Assembly (NCBI GenBank): GCA_030539275.1
Contig: JAUNSK010000013.1
Span: 1 to 55,764, forward strand
Length of the DNA stretch: 55,764 nucleotides
DNA from: Oscillospiraceae bacterium
GTDB lineage: Bacteria > Bacillota > Clostridia > Oscillospirales > Ruminococcaceae
Direction of reading: 5' to 3'
Shown piece after piece: positions 26,387 through 35,440 of this stretch (the stretch's first letter is position 1; every line of letters starts with the position of its first letter). Under the pieces are notes generated by a model that searched no databases, was not told the DNA's origin, and saw only the letters and a list, made by a program, of their open reading frames with translations. The position numbers and the translations under genes are program-made.

Positions 26387-26692
26387 ATGAACTTAAACAG
26401 ACAGGCGCAGCTTGACGAAATGTATGAAGCTGCAAGAAACATTTCTGCAATAGCTGAGGAATACAATATCAGTTACAGAAAAATCTACAGTATAACCAAC
26501 AATGATCTTAAAAATGCCTGGGTCGGTCAGGACAGTGATTCATTTATATCGAAGATGAACAGTGTTCAGGTTAAGTTTGAGAAGATGTATGATATAATGA
26601 TCGATTACAAACAGTTTATTCTGGATGCTGCGACACGATATGAACAGCAGATGAATGAGAATAAGGATCTGGCACAGAAACTTGATTTCTGA
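26387..26692 (+). CDS. WXG100-family secreted protein (third copy)
   Basis: This 101-residue all-helical protein has the turn W45-V46-G47 (LKNAWVGQDSDSF) and the end YEQQMNENKDLAQKLDF, close in pattern to the protein at 23631. It has no signal peptide. It starts 15 bases after the lipoprotein stop (AAAGGTGTG site), so it is in the same transcript. A strong terminator closes the type VII region after it. Confidence 0.9.
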   Translation: MNLNRQAQLDEMYEAARNISAIAEEYNISYRKIYSITNNDLKNAWVGQDSDSFISKMNSVQVKFEKMYDIMIDYKQFILDAATRYEQQMNENKDLAQKLDF

Positions 26693-26733
26693 CAGCCGGG
26701 TACAAATGAGCCGGAAACACACTAATATATATC

Positions 26734-26768
26734 AAAACACTTCTGATTTTTATAGTCAGAAGTGTTTT
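26734..26768 (+). terminator. terminator closing the type VII locus
   Basis: A 13-bp stem (AAAACACTTCTGA) with a 9-base loop; the 3' arm ends in a T-run (TTTTTG). Confidence 0.85.
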
Positions 26769-26785
26769 TGTTTATATGGATATCA

Positions 26786-26814
26786 TTGACATTATACCAG
26801 CATCTGAGTATAAT
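26786..26814 (+). promoter_or_regulatory. promoter of the isochorismatase-like gene
   Basis: TTGACA, 17 bases, TATAAT: a full consensus housekeeping promoter 35 bases before the start codon. Confidence 0.85.
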
Positions 26815-26849
26815 AAGACTCATCAATTTACTAACAGGAGGAGAAGCCG

Positions 26850-27359
26850 TTGAAAAAAGTATTATTGGTTATAGATATGCAGAATGATTATCTGGATGAC
26901 GGGCGCAAAAAGCAGTTTACATATGATACACCGGGTATTGTAACAGCCGTCAACAAAATAATAGAGGAAAGAAGAAATCAGTGTGACATAGTATATATCA
27001 GGCACATTATTCAGAATATCTGGACAAACCGTGTTCTGTTCGGATATTCAATAGCCGGTACTTATGGCGCACAGCTCTACAAAAAGCTGGAGAAAGTATC
27101 TGAAAACAGTTTTGATAAACTGCTGCCTGATGCTTTTTCATCAAAACAGTTCAGAAAGTTCATACAGGATAATGGATATGACACCGCCGAAATATGCGGA
27201 ATTGATGAGTGCGGATGCGTATGTGCAACGGCGTGGGGTGCTCTGAAACACGGACTGAAAACAGAGATAATAAAAAGCGGCGTTGCGACGAAATTTCCTG
27301 AGTCAAAAATTAATAAGGTTCACAAGATGCTTACCAAAGCAGGAGCTGTTTATAAGTAA
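26850..27359 (+). CDS. isochorismatase-like cysteine hydrolase
   Basis: This 169-residue enzyme starts at TTG, with AGGAGGAG 8 bases upstream. It has the Asp-Lys-Cys triad of the family: D9 in VIDMQNDY, K90 in FDKLLPDAF and C123 in DECGCVCATAW. Members hydrolyse amides such as nicotinamide, or isochorismate; the short form without a clear nicotinamidase metal site cannot be assigned a substrate. It stands alone between a perfect promoter and a terminator, so its expression is independent of the type VII locus. Confidence 0.85.
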   Translation: MKKVLLVIDMQNDYLDDGRKKQFTYDTPGIVTAVNKIIEERRNQCDIVYIRHIIQNIWTNRVLFGYSIAGTYGAQLYKKLEKVSENSFDKLLPDAFSSKQFRKFIQDNGYDTAEICGIDECGCVCATAWGALKHGLKTEIIKSGVATKFPESKINKVHKMLTKAGAVYK

Positions 27360-27416
27360 AAAAAGTAACAGCGGCGACAGATGATCATACATATTTTCAC
27401 AGTTAAAGTAATCCAT

Positions 27417-27456
27417 AAAAATTGCAGCGTAAAGATAATCTTTCGCTGCAATTTTT
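27417..27456. terminator. bidirectional terminator
   Basis: A 13-bp stem (AAAAATTGCAGCG) with a nested AAAGA/TCTTT pair between convergent genes. A/T-runs on both sides allow it to act on both strands. Confidence 0.85.
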
Positions 27457-27460
27457 ATAT

Positions 27461-29395
27461 TTATTCAAGCTCAAAAGCACCGGTATATAAACGATAATAG
27501 GTTCCTTTTCGTTCTATAAGGCTCTGATGATCACCTCGTTCAATTATTTCACCATGGTCAAGGACCATTATAACATCTGAGTTCTTGACAGTTGAAAGTC
27601 TGTGTGCGATTACAAATACGGTACGGCCTTCCATCAGCTTATCCATGCCTCTTGCTACAAGCTCTTCAGTTCTGGTGTCGATCGATGAAGTAGCCTCATC
27701 GAGTATCATAACCGGCGGATCTGCCACAGCAGCTCTGGCAATTGAAATAAGCTGTCTCTGTCCCTGCGACAGTCCGCCTGAGTCTCCCTTAAGAACCGTA
27801 TTGTAGCCTTCCGGGAGCATTTTGATAAAGTTATGTGCGTTTGCAAGCTTTGATGCAGCTATGCACTGTTCATCAGTAGCTTCCGGATTTCCGTAACGTA
27901 TATTTTCCATTACTGTGCCTGTAAACAGGTTGACATCCTGAAGAACAACACCGAGAGAACGGCGCAGATCACTCTTTCTGATCTTGTTTATATTGATCGC
28001 ATCATACCTGATCTTACCGTCCGCTATATCATAAAATCTGTTTATCAGGTTTGTAATAGTGGTCTTTCCGGCACCCGTAGCACCGACAAATGCTATTTTC
28101 TGACCGGAATGTGCATACAGCGATATATTATGCAGAACTAGTTTATCCGGAACATATCCGAAATCCACGTCATCAAGAACAACATTTCCTTCAAGTTTTG
28201 TATATGTTGTTGTACCGTCTCCATGAGGATGCTTCCATGCCCATGTACCGGTTCTTTTTTGCGTTTCATTTATTACACCGTCTTTAATATCAGCCCGCAC
28301 AAGTGTAACATAACCATCATCTGTTTCAGGTTCTTCGTCCATAAGCTCAAATATTCTTGATGCTCCGGCCAGCGCCGTAATGATAGAATTAAACTGATTT
28401 GAGATCTGTGCAATAGGATTTGTGAAGTTTCTTGACAGTGTCAGAAATGATGCTATCATACCGAGAGTCATTGTATTTGTACCGGTTACTGTCAGATTAA
28501 CAGCTTGAGAAATTGCCAGATATCCGCCTGCTACAGCGATAATTACATACTGCATGTAGCCGAGAGCATTAACCATAGGCATCATAGTATTGGCATATCC
28601 GTTTGCGTTCTGAGCACTTGTTCTCCAGTAGTCATTCTTCTTTTCAAAGGCTTCCATTGTCTGTTCTTCGCGGCAGAAGATCTTTACTACTTTCTGACCT
28701 GCTGTCATTTCTTCAATATATCCGTTGAGTTCTCCGAGTGACTGCTGCATCTGCATAAAGTATCTGCCGCTTTTTCTGGTTATGAACTTTATGAGCTGCA
28801 TTATAAAGTAAATTGATACGATGACTATAAGTGTAAGCCAGACACTCAGATACAGCATTGAGAAAAAGACTGCAATAAGAGAAAATACACTTGAAATGAT
28901 CTGTGCCAGCGACTGAGCTATCATTTGCCTCAGGGTATCTGTATCATTTGTATAATGGCTCATTATGTCTCCATGGGTATGCCTGTCAAAATAACTTATC
29001 GGGAGAAGCTGCATTTTTGCAAACATTTCATCACGTATCTTTTTCAGCGTTCCCTGTGCGATGATAACCATAAACCTGTTGTACATCCAGGTAGCCACGA
29101 TCCCGGCAAGGTATATAAGGCCCATGGCTATGAGAACTTTTATAAGATCTGAATAGTCCGGAACAGCTGAGTTGAGAAGAGGATCAATGAAGTTATCAAT
29201 AAGAGTTCTGATAAAGAGAATTGAAGCTACTCCTGCCAGTGAACTGATAAGAATGCATATGATAACAGCAATAAGCCGCAGCCTGTATTGAGAAAGATAT
29301 GAAATAAGCCTTTTTGCAGTTTTCATATCCAGCTTGTTTTTGGGATTGTGTCCGGGTTCTTTTGTGATGTCGGGACTAATATTTTTTTTATTCAT
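27461..29395 (-). CDS. ABC exporter half-transporter, canonical catalytic residues
   Basis: This 644-residue protein is an ABC exporter (permease plus ATPase). Six membrane helices occupy about 30-330. An unusual insert of roughly 45 residues with GTWAWKHPHGDGTTTY separates permease and ATPase. The ATPase has Walker A GATGAGKTT, signature LSQGQ (Gln in place of the first Gly), Walker B MILDEATSS with the catalytic Glu, and switch AHRLSTV with His. It overlaps the upstream half-transporter gene by 8 bases. Together they form a heterodimer of the LmrCD/BmrCD/TM287-288 type, exporting drugs, lipids or peptides. AAAGGAG lies 8 bases before the ATG. Confidence 0.92.
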   Translation of the reverse strand: MNKKNISPDITKEPGHNPKNKLDMKTAKRLISYLSQYRLRLIAVIICILISSLAGVASILFIRTLIDNFIDPLLNSAVPDYSDLIKVLIAMGLIYLAGIVATWMYNRFMVIIAQGTLKKIRDEMFAKMQLLPISYFDRHTHGDIMSHYTNDTDTLRQMIAQSLAQIISSVFSLIAVFFSMLYLSVWLTLIVIVSIYFIMQLIKFITRKSGRYFMQMQQSLGELNGYIEEMTAGQKVVKIFCREEQTMEAFEKKNDYWRTSAQNANGYANTMMPMVNALGYMQYVIIAVAGGYLAISQAVNLTVTGTNTMTLGMIASFLTLSRNFTNPIAQISNQFNSIITALAGASRIFELMDEEPETDDGYVTLVRADIKDGVINETQKRTGTWAWKHPHGDGTTTYTKLEGNVVLDDVDFGYVPDKLVLHNISLYAHSGQKIAFVGATGAGKTTITNLINRFYDIADGKIRYDAININKIRKSDLRRSLGVVLQDVNLFTGTVMENIRYGNPEATDEQCIAASKLANAHNFIKMLPEGYNTVLKGDSGGLSQGQRQLISIARAAVADPPVMILDEATSSIDTRTEELVARGMDKLMEGRTVFVIAHRLSTVKNSDVIMVLDHGEIIERGDHQSLIERKGTYYRLYTGAFELE

Positions 29396-31139
29396 TTGAA
29401 GAAGCTCCTTTCATCTGTGTTTCAAAAATCTCACTGTAAATACTGCAGGATTTCAGGAGCTCTTCATGTGTTCCGATGGCGTTTATCTTTCCGTCATCCA
29501 AAACAATTATTTTATCAGCATTCTGAACTGATGATATTCTCTGGGCAATAATGATTTTTGTTGTTTCAGGAATATAGCTTTTGAATGATTTCTGTATTAT
29601 CGCATCTGTTTTTGTATCTACGGCGCTAGTTGAATCATCGAGTATGAGTATCTTCGGCTTTTTGATAAGTGCCCTGGCAATACAAAGGCGCTGCTTCTGA
29701 CCACCTGATACGTTAGTTCCGCCCTGTTCAATATAGGTATCATATCCGTCCTTCATCGATGAGATAAATTCATCTGCACAAGACAGACGGCATGCGAGTT
29801 CGATCTCTTCATCAGATGCATTTTCATTTCCGTATCTTAAATTTTCTTTTATTGTTCCTGAAAACAGGACATTTTTCTGAAGAACTACAGCGACCTCGTT
29901 TCGGAGCACGTCAAGATCATAGCTCCTGACATCCTTTCCGGATACGCTGACGCTTCCGCCGGAGGTGTCGTAAAGACGCGGGATAAGCTGTATAAGGGAA
30001 GATTTTGATGATCCGGTTGCTCCGATTATTCCTACAGTTTCACCTGTCCGGATGCTGAAGCTTATATCATCGAGAACCTTCTTGTCTGCATTCTTTTTAT
30101 ACATAAAGCTCACGTGATCAAATGTTACGCTGCCGTTTTCAACCTCAGTGACCGGCTGCTGCGGATTTGTTATGTCGCTTGTTTCATTAAGTATCTCAGT
30201 AATACGCTGTGCAGATGACTGTGCTATTGTTATCATGGCAAATACCATTGAAAGCATCATAAGACTGACAAGTATCTGTATAGCATAGGTTATCAGTGCT
30301 GTAAGCTGACCTGTGGTAAGTCCGAGAAGCTCATTGTTTGAACTGAGTACGATAGCTTTTGCGCCGAACCATGAGATAAATATAAGGCAGCCATACATAA
30401 AGAACTGCATGATAGGTGAGTTAAGTGCGATTATTTTTTCAGCTCTTGTAAAATCACTGAATATTTCTTCAGAGATAGCATTAAACTTTCCGGTTTCATG
30501 TTTTTCCTGATTAAATGACTTTACAACACGTATTCCACGAAGATTTTCCTGTACTACATTGTTGAGTTTATCATATCTTTTAAATACACGCTCAAATATA
30601 GGAAATACTTTTCTGATTATGAGATACAGCAGAAAACCAAGTGCAGGAATAACTGCAAGAAAAATAAGCGAGATCTTATGATCGATGCTGAAAGCTACAG
30701 CAAGTGAGAAAATAAGCATTCCAGGGCTTCTTACAGCCATTCTGATGATCATCTGATAGGCATTCTGAACATTTGTAACGTCAGTAGTCAGACGTGTTAC
30801 TATTGAGGCTGTTGAAAATCTGTCTATGTTTGAAAAGGAAAAGGTCTGGACATTTTTAAAGATATCATGTCTCAGATTTGCAGCGAATCCGGCCGCTGCT
30901 CTGGCAGACAGAACTGCAGCGAGCATACCGGTTGCAAGCTGAAGGAGAGCCAGAACCAGAAGAATAACGCCGTATTTTATTACGACATTCATCTGTCCTG
31001 CAATAATTCCTTTGTCGAGAAGCCGTGCCATGCATAATGGGATAAGTATCTCGAAAATTACTTCAAGTGTTATATACACAACACTTTTCACGGATGTTTT
31101 TTTATACTCGCGGATGCTTTTCGAAAGGGTCTTTAACAT
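29388..31139 (-). CDS. ABC exporter half-transporter with degenerate ATP site
   Basis: This 583-residue partner of the exporter has six membrane helices (about 15-320) and an ATPase domain. The signature SGGQKQR is canonical. Other key residues are altered: Walker A reads GATGSSKSS (Ser for the second Gly), Walker B LILDDSTSA has Asp where the catalytic Glu belongs, and the switch AQRISSV has Gln for His. This is the usual division in heterodimeric exporters, where one of two ATP sites is non-catalytic. It is first in a two-gene operon with a promoter at 31202-31230. Confidence 0.92.
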   Translation of the reverse strand: MLKTLSKSIREYKKTSVKSVVYITLEVIFEILIPLCMARLLDKGIIAGQMNVVIKYGVILLVLALLQLATGMLAAVLSARAAAGFAANLRHDIFKNVQTFSFSNIDRFSTASIVTRLTTDVTNVQNAYQMIIRMAVRSPGMLIFSLAVAFSIDHKISLIFLAVIPALGFLLYLIIRKVFPIFERVFKRYDKLNNVVQENLRGIRVVKSFNQEKHETGKFNAISEEIFSDFTRAEKIIALNSPIMQFFMYGCLIFISWFGAKAIVLSSNNELLGLTTGQLTALITYAIQILVSLMMLSMVFAMITIAQSSAQRITEILNETSDITNPQQPVTEVENGSVTFDHVSFMYKKNADKKVLDDISFSIRTGETVGIIGATGSSKSSLIQLIPRLYDTSGGSVSVSGKDVRSYDLDVLRNEVAVVLQKNVLFSGTIKENLRYGNENASDEEIELACRLSCADEFISSMKDGYDTYIEQGGTNVSGGQKQRLCIARALIKKPKILILDDSTSAVDTKTDAIIQKSFKSYIPETTKIIIAQRISSVQNADKIIVLDDGKINAIGTHEELLKSCSIYSEIFETQMKGASSNE

Positions 31140-31201
31140 TAAAATAACTCCTTATTTAAGATTATATATATTAAACTAGTTTACCCTCTTTTATATATCA
31201 A

Positions 31202-31230
31202 ATACTATAAAACTCTGGGCGTACTGTCAA
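31202..31230 (-). promoter_or_regulatory. promoter of the ABC exporter operon
   Basis: The minus strand reads TTGACA, 17 bases, TAGTAT, 63 bases before the ATG at 31139. Confidence 0.65.
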
Positions 31231-31237
31231 TATTTTA

Positions 31238-31266
31238 TTGATTTATTAAAATATGTATGATACAAT
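31238..31266 (+). promoter_or_regulatory. promoter of the ADP-ribosylglycohydrolase gene
   Basis: TTGATT, 17 bases, TACAAT, 37 bases before the ATG at 31303. It lies back to back with the exporter promoter. Confidence 0.6.
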
Positions 31267-31302
31267 ATACATAAAAGATATGCAGAGGAAAGGAGAAAAG
31301 AT

Positions 31303-32250
31303 ATGAATAAAGATGTGATATCTTCAGCGGTTCTGGGGAGTGCCGTTGGTGATGCACTCGGGGTGCCGTACGAATATGAGACCAGAGAATACATGGAGAA
31401 CCATCAGATTTCGGGTATGAGTGCGTACGGAACACATAATCAGCCTGCAGGGACATGGTCAGATGATACATCAATGACACTTGCACTTCTTGACAGTCTC
31501 TCATCGGGCCGCCTGGATCTGGAGGATATTGCAGGCAGGTTTGTCAGCTGGTACAGAAACGGAGAATATACACCTCATGGGATAGTATTTGATATAGGGA
31601 TAAGTACTGAAAAGTCTGTTATAATGCTTGAAAATGGTTCTGATCCATACTCATCAGGTGCAAGCTCTCAGTTTGACAATGGAAATGGTTCACTTATGTA
31701 CATAATGCCTCTGGCGTTATTTCTGTATAATGAGGAGAACTCAGAAAAAAGGATGCGTGATGTTTTCAGCGTATCCGGGATCACACACAATCACATAAGG
31801 TCAAAAATCTCATGCTTTTTTTACAATGAGCTGATAATTGCTGCGGTAAAGTACAGGGATATAGAGAAAAGCTATGCATCAGCCTGCAGCAGCATAAACA
31901 ACAGCGGGATATTTGATATATACCCGGAAGAGTATGATAATTTTGAAACACTGCTCCGGGGCAATATCAAAGATCTTCAGATAAACGATATCAGGTCCTC
32001 AGGTTATGTGATCAATACACTTGAGGCAGCACTATGGTGCGTTTTTAATTCTGAAAGTTACTCTGATGCAGTACTGAGTGCTGTAATGCTCGGAGAAGAT
32101 ACTGACACGACAGCATCAGTAACAGGAGCATTAGCAGGAATTATCTTCGGATATGACAGTATTCCGCGCAAATGGATCAGTTCGCTTGCAAATTTTGAAC
32201 TTATAAAAAGTATCATAAAAAAATTCAGCAATATGAAAACTGTAATGTAG
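31303..32250 (+). CDS. ADP-ribosylglycohydrolase family protein
   Basis: This 315-residue soluble protein is of the DraG/ARH fold. N-terminal LGSAVGDALGVPYEY, then TWSDDTSMTLALLDSL (metal ligands), and C-terminal LGEDTDTTASVTGALAG with IPRKW give the two-Mg binding set of active members. The family removes ADP-ribose from proteins or small molecules. AGGAAAGGAG precedes the ATG. No ADP-ribosyltransferase partner is visible nearby, so the substrate is open. It converges on the helicase gene with only 10 bases between the stops and no clear terminator. Confidence 0.9.
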   Translation: MNKDVISSAVLGSAVGDALGVPYEYETREYMENHQISGMSAYGTHNQPAGTWSDDTSMTLALLDSLSSGRLDLEDIAGRFVSWYRNGEYTPHGIVFDIGISTEKSVIMLENGSDPYSSGASSQFDNGNGSLMYIMPLALFLYNEENSEKRMRDVFSVSGITHNHIRSKISCFFYNELIIAAVKYRDIEKSYASACSSINNSGIFDIYPEEYDNFETLLRGNIKDLQINDIRSSGYVINTLEAALWCVFNSESYSDAVLSAVMLGEDTDTTASVTGALAGIIFGYDSIPRKWISSLANFELIKSIIKKFSNMKTVM

Positions 32251-32260
32251 TTGTCTGTTG

Positions 32261-34408
32261 TCATATTACTGAGATGATGTTGTTATTTATACAGAAGGAA
32301 ATATCAAATGACCTCTCATCACCGGTACCGTCAATCGATACTTTGCACTGCGGAAAACTGATGCTGGTAATTATTCCGTTTCCGTATGTGGAGTGACAGA
32401 TCCTGGTACCTTTTTTGTACATCTTAAGAATTTCATTTTTAGAAAATCTGTTTTTTTCGGTCTTCTTAGCCGTGGGAGCATCTTTGATCATGTTCTCTGC
32501 GGTTTTTTGTTTTTGCGGCGTTTTTTTCTGAGGAGCAATGCCAAGAAAACTGTCAGTGAATGAAGATGGCTCGCATTTAACACCGTATGCTGCTTCGTAG
32601 CTGAAAAGAGTCAGAGTGTTTTTCGCTCTTGTCGCACCAACATAAAAAAGTCTGCGCTCTTCTTCAAGCGCATCACTCATTTCTTTCGGGACTGACTTTT
32701 CATCATCTTCTGATATTTCAACACTTGGAAACAGACCGTTGCGTACATCTATCATAAGCACATTGTCATACTCAAGACCTTTGCTTGAGTGTATTGTGGA
32801 CAGTATTATCCGGCTGTCAGGGTCAGATGATCCGTTGAGCACAATCTGTCTTAACGAGATGATCCGCTCAAGAAAAACCGGAAGCTCAGGATTCTGGTTT
32901 GCAATAGACAGCAGTGTCTTTACCTTGCTCTCATCGAAGCCGTGTTTTTTTATGTAGTCGCTGTATTCCATATGTCCTAGTATGTAGGTAATAGCTGAAT
33001 AGCTGCCGAGCCTTCTGAGATGTGCAAAGCTCTTTCTCAGTTCAATAAGCTTCTTTATCTGCCACTTCTCAACAGCAGGATGACTGCAGAGCGTGTCGAT
33101 AAAACAGAGGTCAGAGTGCCTGTGGATCCTGGCTGCATCTTCTATAATGTTCTTTTTGATCCTCAGTCCGACCTTATAGTAAAAGTCACAGAAAAGTTCT
33201 GCATTGCTCTGGTCAAATGAAAATCTGAGGATCGCCACTATATCAAGGATCGTGTTTGTTGAAAAGAACAGTCCGTCATTTTCCTTCAGTCTGTATCCTA
33301 TGTTGTTTTTTTCAAGCAGATCAATAATAGGGAGTGCACAGTCATTGTTCCTGTAGAGTATTGCGAGCTCATCATCTGAGTCTGATATCATTTTGAGTAT
33401 ATAATTGTACTGATATTTGTAATCTTTGAGAACGATGTTTTTTACAGGTATACAAAGCGTGCTGTCAGTACACATATTTTTGTCATGCCTGCATTTGTTC
33501 AGTTTTATAAATCTATTGGCCTTGTCAACAATATCCGTTGTTGAACGATAGTTTTTTTCCATAAGCAGAACTTTTGAATCAGGATATACAGTAGAAAACT
33601 GAAGCAGTGCCTGTGGATATGCTGCACGGAATCCGTATATACTCTGATCCTCGTCTCCTACCATAAAGATATTTTTATATCTTCCTGCGAGAAGCCTGAT
33701 GATCATGTGCTGGATCTTGGAGGTATCCTGAGCTTCGTCAACATTTATGTACCTGTATCTGTTCTGGTAATATGCAAGGATGTCGGGATTTGAAACAAGG
33801 ATCCTGAGTGCAAATTCCAGCTGGTCATCATAGTCCATGATCTTATTCTGATATTTGTACTGTTTGTAAGCAGTGAAAAAATCAAAAAAATTGATTTCAC
33901 CGACTTTTATTTTTTTAATTTCTTCTTCCCTGAGCATCATATTACGGGCAAATACAAGTTTTGTCTTTATGTCCCTGATCGTGCTTTCCGAAGGGAATTC
34001 ATTTGTCATGTTCACATAGATCGCCCTGATGATCTTTGTCGACTGTGTTTCCTGCATAAGTGCAAACGCATGTGTATGTTTTATTCTCTCATAGTACATG
34101 ATCACCGTTGCACAAAAGCCGTTGATTGTCCTGAATTCAAGACGGCCTGTATTCTGGACGCCAAACTTAGATATAAATCTGTTTTTCATATCTGCTGCTG
34201 CTGATACATTATATGTCATAGTAAGGATATTGCCGGACGGAATATTGCAGCACAAAAGCATATATCCCAGCCTTGATACTATAACAGTTGTTTTTCCGCT
34301 TCCCGGAATCGCAAGAACGAGTGTCTGTCCTTCAACCTGAACTACTGCCGATTCCTGCTGCGGATTAAGAATTATATTATATTTTTTTTTAAATTCTCTG
34401 TAATTCAT
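32261..34408 (-). CDS. UvrD/PcrA-like superfamily 1 DNA helicase
   Basis: I use the ATG at 34408 (GGAGAG upstream); the in-frame GTG at 34435 lies about where transcription should start. The 715 residues carry the SF1A set: LNPQQESAV (Q motif), AIPGSGKTT (Walker A), YINVDEAQDTS (Walker B), GDEDQSIYGFR, LEKNYRST-like LMEKNYRST, TIHSSKGLEYDNV and EEERRLFYVGATRAK. The C-terminus (YGNGIITSISFPQCKVSI) resembles the PcrA Tudor domain that binds RNA polymerase. It unwinds DNA 3' to 5' in repair or replication-transcription conflicts. Slightly short and divergent, so it may be a second helicase beside a housekeeping PcrA. Confidence 0.9.
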   Translation of the reverse strand: MNYREFKKKYNIILNPQQESAVVQVEGQTLVLAIPGSGKTTVIVSRLGYMLLCCNIPSGNILTMTYNVSAAADMKNRFISKFGVQNTGRLEFRTINGFCATVIMYYERIKHTHAFALMQETQSTKIIRAIYVNMTNEFPSESTIRDIKTKLVFARNMMLREEEIKKIKVGEINFFDFFTAYKQYKYQNKIMDYDDQLEFALRILVSNPDILAYYQNRYRYINVDEAQDTSKIQHMIIRLLAGRYKNIFMVGDEDQSIYGFRAAYPQALLQFSTVYPDSKVLLMEKNYRSTTDIVDKANRFIKLNKCRHDKNMCTDSTLCIPVKNIVLKDYKYQYNYILKMISDSDDELAILYRNNDCALPIIDLLEKNNIGYRLKENDGLFFSTNTILDIVAILRFSFDQSNAELFCDFYYKVGLRIKKNIIEDAARIHRHSDLCFIDTLCSHPAVEKWQIKKLIELRKSFAHLRRLGSYSAITYILGHMEYSDYIKKHGFDESKVKTLLSIANQNPELPVFLERIISLRQIVLNGSSDPDSRIILSTIHSSKGLEYDNVLMIDVRNGLFPSVEISEDDEKSVPKEMSDALEEERRLFYVGATRAKNTLTLFSYEAAYGVKCEPSSFTDSFLGIAPQKKTPQKQKTAENMIKDAPTAKKTEKNRFSKNEILKMYKKGTRICHSTYGNGIITSISFPQCKVSIDGTGDERSFDISFCINNNIISVI

Positions 34409-34443
34409 TTGCTCTCCGTTCAAATATATTTTCACATTAAAAT

Positions 34444-34472
34444 ATTATATCACGACAGAGTCTATAAAACAA
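34444..34472 (-). promoter_or_regulatory. promoter of the helicase gene
   Basis: The minus strand reads TTGTTT, 17 bases, TATAAT, 36 bases before the ATG at 34408. Its position argues against the upstream GTG start. Confidence 0.6.
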
Positions 34473-34504
34473 GTTATAAAAACGGACAAAGGTGTAAAAA
34501 AATG

Positions 34505-34534
34505 TTGACAATTAACAGATAGAATATATATAAT
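34505..34534 (+). promoter_or_regulatory. promoter of the GNAT gene
   Basis: TTGACA, 18 bases, TATAAT, 60 bases before the ATG at 34594. Confidence 0.6.
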
Positions 34535-34593
34535 TAGATTATCACTGTAAATTTTGCAGAAAGATAAATACCGCAGGGAAAAGGTAATGTTAT

Positions 34594-35220
34594 ATGGAAG
34601 AAATGTATAAGTTCGTTTACCGGCCGTCAAAGCCGTTTGAGCCGCTGTTTACTGAGGAATCACTTATATTTGCAGATAAGGGTGACAGGGAAGAAATACT
34701 GTCTCTTGATTTCTTTGATGATGAATATGAGGTAGACAGATTCACGCAGGAAAAATCTATATATCTGCTGCGTCAGGAAGGAAAACTGATCGCACTCGGA
34801 AGTCTTATTCCGGCATACTGGAGAGAGGATCTGACAGATCCGGATATCAGGGAGGTCGGAATGTATGTATCCCCTCAATACAGGGGCCGCAATCTTGGAA
34901 GAAGCATGGTATGGCTGATGACGCAGATATGTCTTGAAAAAGGTCTGGTTCCTATTGCGGAGTGCCTATTTTCAAATAAAGCATCCAGAGCGACTCTTGA
35001 AAGCATAGGATATGTTCTTGATATAAGGATAAACGTCTGCACGGTCCATGACGGGATTTCTGTAAGAGCCCTGGCACAGGATAATTCAGTTATAGCACAT
35101 GCGGATTCAGTAAAGACAAATGACGGTTATTCATTCGGACCTGTTGAGATTAGACCGGAGTTTGAGAACTCAGGAATTGAGGAAAAAATACTTTCATTTA
35201 TACGTGAAGGATTGTTCTGA
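34594..35220 (+). CDS. GNAT-family N-acetyltransferase
   Basis: This 208-residue protein has a GNAT core: VGMYVSPQYRGRNLGRSMVWLM carries the acetyl-CoA loop (RGRNLG, near residues 97-102), followed by CLFSNKASRATLESIGYV. The N-terminal 40 residues and the C-terminal 60 are not typical. The acceptor is unknown; members acetylate small amines, tRNA or proteins. It stands alone with its own promoter; no ribosome binding site stronger than AAAAGG is seen. Confidence 0.8.
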   Translation: MEEMYKFVYRPSKPFEPLFTEESLIFADKGDREEILSLDFFDDEYEVDRFTQEKSIYLLRQEGKLIALGSLIPAYWREDLTDPDIREVGMYVSPQYRGRNLGRSMVWLMTQICLEKGLVPIAECLFSNKASRATLESIGYVLDIRINVCTVHDGISVRALAQDNSVIAHADSVKTNDGYSFGPVEIRPEFENSGIEEKILSFIREGLF

Positions 35221-35440
35221 TAAAAATAAATTGTTCGTTTATATTTCGGCATGATCAGCCGGTATAAAGATCCAGGTATATTTCTGTAATACAATTTAAC
35301 CAAATAGAGTATTGTAAAATCATATAATATTTGATATAATTATTATACTTTAATAATTTTAGTTGTTCATTACAGTCAAAACAAAATAAATCTGATGGTA
35401 TGACGATTGAGGAAAAGACAAAAAAAGAGAGTGTGTAAAA

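Noticed and set aside
27461-31139. The ABC exporter as type I exporter for the RTX protein
   Set aside because: It is far from the RTX gene, lacks an N-terminal peptidase-like domain and has the heterodimer pattern of drug/lipid exporters; no membrane-fusion partner is near.
34409-34435. Upstream GTG start for the helicase
   Set aside because: It coincides with the expected transcription start of the TATAAT promoter and has no ribosome binding site; ATG at 34408 has GGAGAG.
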